A program made the translations under genes and the position numbers. The notes beneath the pieces were generated by a model. That model was not told the origin of the DNA and ran no database searches. It was given only the letters and a program-made list of their open reading frames with translations. This document shows positions 27,660 through 31,933 of a DNA stretch of 31,933 bases, in pieces (the first letter of the stretch is position 1; every line of letters starts with the position of its first letter). Source of the stretch: DATFYM01 sp035315065 (GTDB taxonomy: Bacteria; Acidobacteriota; Terriglobia; UBA7540). The DNA is taken from positions 1-31,933 of the forward strand of contig DATFYM010000114.1 in NCBI GenBank assembly GCA_035315065.1, written 5' to 3'.

Positions 27660-28082
27660 TTGCGCCCTGCCAGACCCGCGTTGGTGGAGCCGGCGTCGAC
27701 TAATCTGTCGACGTTTTCCGCGAATGGCGGCAAGATCCTCTTCTTCCATGGAGACAGTGATCCCTGGTTCTCGCCGCTGGATACGCTCGGGTACTATAAG
27801 TCCCTTGCCGCAACGAACGGCGGCGCGGACAAGGTGGCCGAGTGGAGCCGGATGTTTCTGGTGCCGGGGATGTGCCACTGCGGCGGCGGGCCGGCGCTCG
27901 ACCAGTTCGACATGCTCGGCGCGGTGGTGAACTGGGTGGAGAAAGGGATTGCGCCGGAATCAGTCATCGCCACGGGACATGCATTTCCGGGCCGAAGCCG
28001 GCCATTGTGCGCGTATCCCAAACACGCCCAGTACAAGGGGCAGGGAGACACGAACGACGCTCATAACTTCAGTTGTCAGTGA
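27660..28082 (+). pseudogene. Tannase/feruloyl esterase family, C-terminal fragment
   Basis: The 140-residue reading frame matches only the end of this family: NLSTFSANGGKILFFHGDSD, PWFSPLDTLGYYKSLA, FLVPGMCHCGGGPALDQFD, MLGAVVNWVEKGIAPESVIA and CAYPKHAQYKGQGDTNDAHN. The conserved Asp in HGDSDPW and His in PGMCHC of the catalytic triad are here, but the nucleophile Ser domain (about 350 residues) is missing. There is no signal peptide or SD. It starts about 25 bases after the RND remnant, so two gene tails have been joined by deletion. Confidence 0.75.
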
Positions 28083-28107
28083 GGGCGACCGGAGAGACGC
28101 TGCCGGG

Positions 28108-28275
28108 GTCAACTCTGTTGACTCGAGTATCCGGTCCGGGTATTCGAAGCGGAGTAGCGGAGTAGCGGAGTAGCGCAGAGTTGCTTCTCAAGCTCTGCGG
28201 TACTTTCTTGGTGATTGTTCCTAGCCTAGTCACAACACGGCGGCGCCCGAGGGCCGAACGCCGTTCGGCCCTACA
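28108..28275. repeat. Octamer tandem repeat and palindromes before the PQQ gene end
   Basis: GTCAAC-TCT-GTTGAC (28108-28122) is a perfect palindrome. AGCGGAGT repeats more than three times with an 8-base period (28148-28173), overlapping a hairpin CGCAGAG/CTCTGCG (about 28174-28200). GGGCCGAAC-GCC-GTTCGGCCC (28251-28271) is a perfect 9-base hairpin without a T tract. The last could end minus-strand transcription of the PQQ gene. Confidence 0.6.
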
Positions 28276-28315
28276 ACTTGTGGTTAGTGGCGGCCACGAG
28301 CCGCGTGGGATCGAA

Positions 28316-30316
28316 CTAAGGCAGTGCGAATGCGACGACGGCATCGCTGAGTTTAGGGTTCGAGGCCTTGCCGTGGCCGCCGGCGGCCACCACGATGAAC
28401 TGCCGGCCACCTTGGCGTGCCCGATAAGTCATGGGAGTGGCCGGGGCCGGGGCGGGCAGCCGCGCCTGCCACAGCTCCTGGCCCGTCTCCGTGTCGAAAG
28501 CACGGAAGGTGCTGTCAAGCGTCGACCCGATAAAAGTCAAGCCGCTCGCGGTGGTAAGCGGACCGCCCAGGGTAGGTGTCCCGAGCTTGATGGAGAACGG
28601 GATCAGGGCGAGGTCCCGAATGGTTCCCAGGGGCACCTGCCAGCGAAGCCTGCCCGTACTGGCCTCCACCGCCGCAAGCGTTCCCCACGGAGGTGCGCTG
28701 CACGGCATACCCCAAGGCGAAAGCAAGAATTTACGGCGCATGACGTATGGTGTCCCCTTCATCGGGGCGTATTCCCAACCGTCCTCGACGAATCCACCTG
28801 TAACGCTCCTCCTGTTCAGGCGCTGCGCTTCGTCTTTGGGGATGAGTTGAACGACGGCGGCGACATTACTCTGGTTCAGAACGATCAAGCCTCGCGTGCG
28901 GTCGAAGGAGACGCCTCCCCAGTTGGTACCGCCGACATACCCCGGATACTCGATGGAGCCTTGCAGGCTCGGCGGCGTGAAAATGCCGTCGTGGCGCAGC
29001 CCGGCGATGAGGTCGCGACACTTGCCGCGGTCCCAAGGGGTCAAGCCCCAAGCGTCCTCCGGTTGGAGGCGGTTGGGGGCCAGCGGCGGAGTCGCAGCCG
29101 GGAAAGGCTGGGTGGGCGAGAGCCATTCTCCCTCCACCCCGCCTTGCGGCACCGGCCGCTCCTCCACCGGCAGGATCGGCTCCCCGGTGTCGCGGTTCAG
29201 GATAAAGAGGAAACCCATCTTGCTGGGCTGGGCCAGGGCCGCAACGCGTTGCCCGTTGCGCTCCACCTCGATCAAGGAGGGTCCGGAGGGCAGATCGTAA
29301 TCCCACAGGTCGTGATGGACGGCCTGGAAAGCCCACACCACTTTACCGGTGGATGCCCGCAGCGCGACCAGCGAGTCGGCGTTTCGGTCCTCGCCCTTGC
29401 GCTCGCCGCCGAAGAAGTCAGGGCTGGGACTGGTGGTGGGCAGGAACACCAGGTCGTGCTCGGGGTCGGCGGACATCGGCCCCCAGACGTTGCCCGCGCC
29501 GGTGCGGTCGGCACCATTCTGCCAAGTGGCCCGCGCGGGGTCGGCGGGATCCCGAGGCACGGGATCGAACGACCAGACCAGAGCGCCGGTGCGCGCGTTG
29601 AAGCCGCGCGCCACGCCTGATTCCATATCGACGCGGTCGTTATCGTTGATCGCAGAGCCGACGATGACCGTTTCCCCTGCCACCGTGGGCGGAGAGGTGA
29701 AATGGTACTCGCCTTTGATCGGGATTTTGACACCGGTAGTCAGCGGGACTTCACCATTGGTTCCAAAAGCGGGGCACGGTCCGCGGCCCTCAGAATCGAC
29801 GGCGACCAGGCGTCCATCGAGAGTTGCCACGTAAATGCTGCGGCGGCACACGTCGCCCGGTTGACGCTCGGGATCCACCCACGTCGCCAGCCCGCGGCAC
29901 GTGAAGGCATCGCCATAGTACCCGATGCGATCGAGCTTGGGATCGAAGGTCCATTTCTCACGGCCAGTTTCGGGATCGAGCGCGATGATTCGGTTGAAGG
30001 GAGAAACAATATAGAGGGTTCCATCCACAAACAGGGGCGTGGCCTCGAAGGTGCTCTTGGCCCAAACTTTTTTTCCGTTCCAAGTGCTGTTGGCGTACGA
30101 GACGTCGCCCGTGTGGTAGACCCAGGCAACCTTGAGATCCCGCAGGTTGTTTTTCGTGATTTCCGTAAGCGGGGAGTAACGTGAGCTGCCCGGGTCGTTC
30201 CCGTAGTTCGGCCATTCCTCCACCGGAGCTTGGGCATCGCGCTCGACCTTCCGTGGCCCACACCCGGAGAAGGTCCACACCAGTAACATTAAGCCGCCAA
30301 TCAACTGATATCTCAT
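28316..30316 (-). CDS. PQQ-dependent dehydrogenase (quinoprotein, glucose/alcohol type), lipoprotein
   Basis: This periplasmic enzyme oxidises a sugar or alcohol using pyrroloquinoline quinone. The chosen start at 30316 gives 666 residues with a lipoprotein signal (MRYQLIGGLMLLVWTFSGC, Cys19 to be lipidated) and an AAAGGA SD; the longer frame to 30388 is less likely. The eight-bladed propeller of the family is seen in repeated Trp-docking-type segments, such as WPNYGNDPGSSRYSPLTEIT, LKVAWVYHTGD, ALDPETGREKWTFDP, LRASTGKVVWAFQAVHHDLW and AFDTETGQELWQARLP. It most resembles the soluble domain of membrane glucose/quinate dehydrogenases without the membrane helices. There is no adjacent cytochrome c domain or PQQ synthesis gene. 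The substrate is undetermined. Confidence 0.88.
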   Translation of the reverse strand: MRYQLIGGLMLLVWTFSGCGPRKVERDAQAPVEEWPNYGNDPGSSRYSPLTEITKNNLRDLKVAWVYHTGDVSYANSTWNGKKVWAKSTFEATPLFVDGTLYIVSPFNRIIALDPETGREKWTFDPKLDRIGYYGDAFTCRGLATWVDPERQPGDVCRRSIYVATLDGRLVAVDSEGRGPCPAFGTNGEVPLTTGVKIPIKGEYHFTSPPTVAGETVIVGSAINDNDRVDMESGVARGFNARTGALVWSFDPVPRDPADPARATWQNGADRTGAGNVWGPMSADPEHDLVFLPTTSPSPDFFGGERKGEDRNADSLVALRASTGKVVWAFQAVHHDLWDYDLPSGPSLIEVERNGQRVAALAQPSKMGFLFILNRDTGEPILPVEERPVPQGGVEGEWLSPTQPFPAATPPLAPNRLQPEDAWGLTPWDRGKCRDLIAGLRHDGIFTPPSLQGSIEYPGYVGGTNWGGVSFDRTRGLIVLNQSNVAAVVQLIPKDEAQRLNRRSVTGGFVEDGWEYAPMKGTPYVMRRKFLLSPWGMPCSAPPWGTLAAVEASTGRLRWQVPLGTIRDLALIPFSIKLGTPTLGGPLTTASGLTFIGSTLDSTFRAFDTETGQELWQARLPAPAPATPMTYRARQGGRQFIVVAAGGHGKASNPKLSDAVVAFALP

Positions 30317-30601
30317 ATCAGGAGTCCTTTCGCGTTGCGTACCTTTCCGCGGGTTTTCGACGGATCGGACTGAGTCGGGGGCGTCCATCTCTGTCTTCCT
30401 ATGTGGTATCGTACACCTGCGCGCCCCCTTCGGCGCGTTCCCGCACGGTTCTCTCTTCCTTTCGCTCCGGACGGTTTACGGCGAACGCGGACCTCACTTT
30501 CGTGTTCGCGACAATACGACGAGTGGAACATAAGCCTTTCAACTGCGCTCCTATAGAGGGATCATGGTTGTATGCTGCTGATCCCACCGGTGCAGGGGAC
30601 T

Positions 30602-30952
30602 ATGATCAAACTTGTTTATTGCATCAGCAAGAAGGCAGGCATGACGGACGAGGAGTTCTTTCACTACTGGGAGAAAATCCACGGACCCATCGGTGCCCGT
30701 ATTCCTCATCTCCGCCGATTGGTACAGAGCCACCGCGTCACAGTCCCAGGAGATAAACACCCACCCGATTATGACGGAATGGTGGAACTCTGGTTTGACG
30801 ACAGGGAGGCTCTATTGGCCGCTCGTCAATCGTCCGAATGGAAAGCCTCGAGTGAAGACGAAGCGAACTTCATAGACCACAAGAAAGTCGCCTACTTCGT
30901 CTCAGAGGAGCACATGATCTTGGGTGAGGCGAAGCAAGATAACCGTCATTAG
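30602..30952 (+). CDS. EthD domain protein
   Basis: This is a small (116-residue) ferredoxin-fold dimeric protein. It contains MIKLVYCISKKAGMTDEEFF, HYWEKIHGPI and PPDYDGMVELWFDD, which are the EthD hallmark strand, the FxxYWxxxHGP-type motif and the closing strand. The family includes partners of ether- or polyketide-degrading enzymes, but most members have no known substrate. The ATG at 30602 gives a complete domain; a 10-residue extension from 30572 is possible. It is divergent from the PQQ dehydrogenase gene and overlaps the next minus-strand gene tail to tail by 4 bases. Confidence 0.82.
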   Translation: MIKLVYCISKKAGMTDEEFFHYWEKIHGPIGARIPHLRRLVQSHRVTVPGDKHPPDYDGMVELWFDDREALLAARQSSEWKASSEDEANFIDHKKVAYFVSEEHMILGEAKQDNRH

Positions 30953-31464
30953 CTGCCCATCACAACCTTGCGACTTTTCGCAGTGCTCTTGGTTGTCGGC
31001 TTCGACGATTTCGCCGCGTTCTTTGCTGCTGATCTCGAGGTCCGCCGTGTACTCGGCACCTTGCCAATTCGAGGATCTCTGGCGACGACGAGCTCGCAGG
31101 CGCGCAGAGCCGCCTCCTCAAAATCCGGCGCATCGATGGGAAGGACTTGCCAGCCCGTCACTTTCTTTCCGAGTATCTGAATGGATCGCATATTCGGGAA
31201 CTCGCGGCGCAGGCTTTCGTGGTGCTCTTCGGTGGTGGCAAGCCACACTCCATTGTCTGCAGTCTTGTCGGGTTTGTCGCGCAAGATGAGGACAATCTTA
31301 TCCTCAACGTAGACCGCGAGGCAGCCGAACATGGGTCGGGTCTGGGGCGAGAGGGCGGCGATCGCCTCCAGCACGAACTCATGCGGGACAGCCTTGCGCT
31401 GTTTGACGGTGAAGAGAGGGTCGTCCAGTGGGAAAGGGCGCATATTTCGATGAGGACTCCACAT
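30949..31464 (-). CDS. TfoX/Sxy N-terminal-domain-like protein with a Lys/Ser-rich tail
   Basis: The 171-residue product has a central domain with TRPMFGCLAVYVEDKIVLIL, similar in position and pattern to the TfoX N-terminal (PMFGxxxxYxxxxxFA) domain. IQILGKKVTGWQVLPIDAPD and ALRACELVVARDPRIGKV follow. The last 30 residues are Ser/Lys/Ala/Thr-rich (SAAKNAAKSSKPTTKSTAKS), a histone-like tail that could contact nucleic acids. TfoX regulates competence in some bacteria, but many short relatives have unknown roles. The start at 31464 is chosen with a GTGAG SD-like run; an ATG at 31443 is also possible. Confidence 0.65.
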   Translation of the reverse strand: MWSPHRNMRPFPLDDPLFTVKQRKAVPHEFVLEAIAALSPQTRPMFGCLAVYVEDKIVLILRDKPDKTADNGVWLATTEEHHESLRREFPNMRSIQILGKKVTGWQVLPIDAPDFEEAALRACELVVARDPRIGKVPSTRRTSRSAAKNAAKSSKPTTKSTAKSRKVVMGS

Positions 31465-31726
31465 CGGACTCACTGTAGGATACCGGGTTTTTCTTATCAA
31501 GAAAAGATCCGTGTTTGTTAGGTTTGGTAGGGGACGTTTGCCGAGTGGTCGACTCGGAAGGTACTCTCAGGGCCCACATCACCTGACAGTTTCCGGATGC
31601 CCGTCATCCGCTCGCAATGGGAAATTCGACCAACTTTCTGACGCAAGCCATAGCGCGAGCATTCCCAAGTCACAACTAACACGTTGAGTTGTTGTACCAA
31701 CGCAGGACTCGGAGAGCGCGCAGTGT
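31465..31726. other. Gene-free stretch before the CRISPR units
   Basis: No protein-like reading frame or RNA gene was recognised here. It would correspond to the trailer side of the array. Confidence 0.4.
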
Positions 31727-31933
31727 GTTCCAACGGCTTGCGCTACCCTTGCTGCGGGGCGACACCATCTCGTTTCAGGCCAGCCCATCTGCGCCGTGTT
31801 TCGATCCGCGGTTGCTCTGCGGGGCGACACGGTAAAGCGGCAGTGTTGGAACTGATTGCAGGTTTCAATCCGCGCCCCGCAATCGCTTGCGGGGCGACAG
31901 TACTATTCAGCTCTACAATTGCGATGTAGTCAG
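31727..31933 (-). CRISPR. Trailer end of a probable type I-C-like CRISPR array (continues past the right edge)
   Basis: Three related units occur at 31727-31764, 31798-31829 and 31862-31899, with intervening sequences of 33 and 32 bases and a third, 34 bases or more, running off the edge. The rightmost unit is best formed: it starts GTTTCAATCCGCG and ends TTGCGGGGCGACA. Its inverse therefore begins GTCGCCCC and ends GGATTGAAAC, the usual ends of type I-C repeats, with a perfect 10-base stem (CGCCCCGCAA/TTGCGGGGCG). The middle and left units are increasingly degenerate but all keep TGCGGGGCGACA. Degeneration on the left is as expected for the leader-distal end of a minus-strand array. There are no cas genes in view. 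Confidence 0.6.

Noticed and set aside
28181..29620. Long plus-strand frame opposite the PQQ dehydrogenase
   Set aside because: Arg/Gly/Pro-rich shadow; the opposite strand carries a recognisable propeller enzyme.
30317..30388. 24-residue extension of the PQQ dehydrogenase
   Set aside because: It would bury the lipoprotein signal; the internal ATG has an SD and begins the signal directly.

Overview
The window is GC-rich chromosomal DNA that most resembles an Acidobacteriota (soil or subsurface acidobacterial) genome. This is inferred from the gene families present: an oversized pyruvate:ferredoxin oxidoreductase, a RodZ-like protein followed by a small conserved protein of a kind I associate with acidobacteria, a PDZ/membrane/GAF/SpoIIE phosphatase, a metal-linked outer-membrane porin beside a ZnuA-type protein, and many decayed gene tails. 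No rRNA or tRNA gene was recognised.

Left third (1-9245): a nucleoside catabolism block on the plus strand. Pyrimidine-nucleoside phosphorylase (423-1742), a NupC-type concentrative nucleoside transporter (1898-3109), a Uma2-family nuclease-like protein (3300-3965) and purine nucleoside phosphorylase (3991-4851) follow one another. After a short minus-strand rodZ-like operon (4890-6371) come a bacterial microcompartment (BMC) hexamer shell protein (6755-7063) and a CoA-acylating aldehyde dehydrogenase with a long C-terminal extension (7227-9113). Read together, these could form a deoxyribonucleoside-consuming microcompartment: uptake, phosphorolysis to deoxyribose phosphate, aldol cleavage by an aldolase not in this window, and encapsulated oxidation of acetaldehyde to acetyl-CoA. 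The gaps between these genes hold arrays of short words repeated with a 7-base period and folded back as inverted copies. This is the most unusual structural signal in the window.

Middle (9730-17320): minus-strand genes. A 1585-residue pyruvate:ferredoxin oxidoreductase has a clear promoter and SD. It is followed by a terminator, then a phasin-like six-repeat helical protein with its own promoter and a CTGC-N3-GCAG operator, then a secreted or anchored TPR protein.

Right part (17320-31933): a mixed region with many broken genes. It contains a frameshifted minus-strand gene, a truncated MmcQ/YjbR gene, and a large PP2C/SpoIIE signalling protein. A porin-ZnuA-ZnuB metal-uptake operon lacks an ATPase gene and is bracketed by remnants of an RND/TolC efflux system. 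A 121-base palindromic MITE-like element with an 8-base target duplication lies inside the RND remnant. A tannase/feruloyl esterase tail, a PQQ-dependent dehydrogenase lipoprotein, an EthD-like protein and a TfoX/Sxy-like protein follow. At the right edge are the last, degenerate units of a probable CRISPR array resembling type I-C repeats, transcribed on the minus strand, with no cas genes in view.
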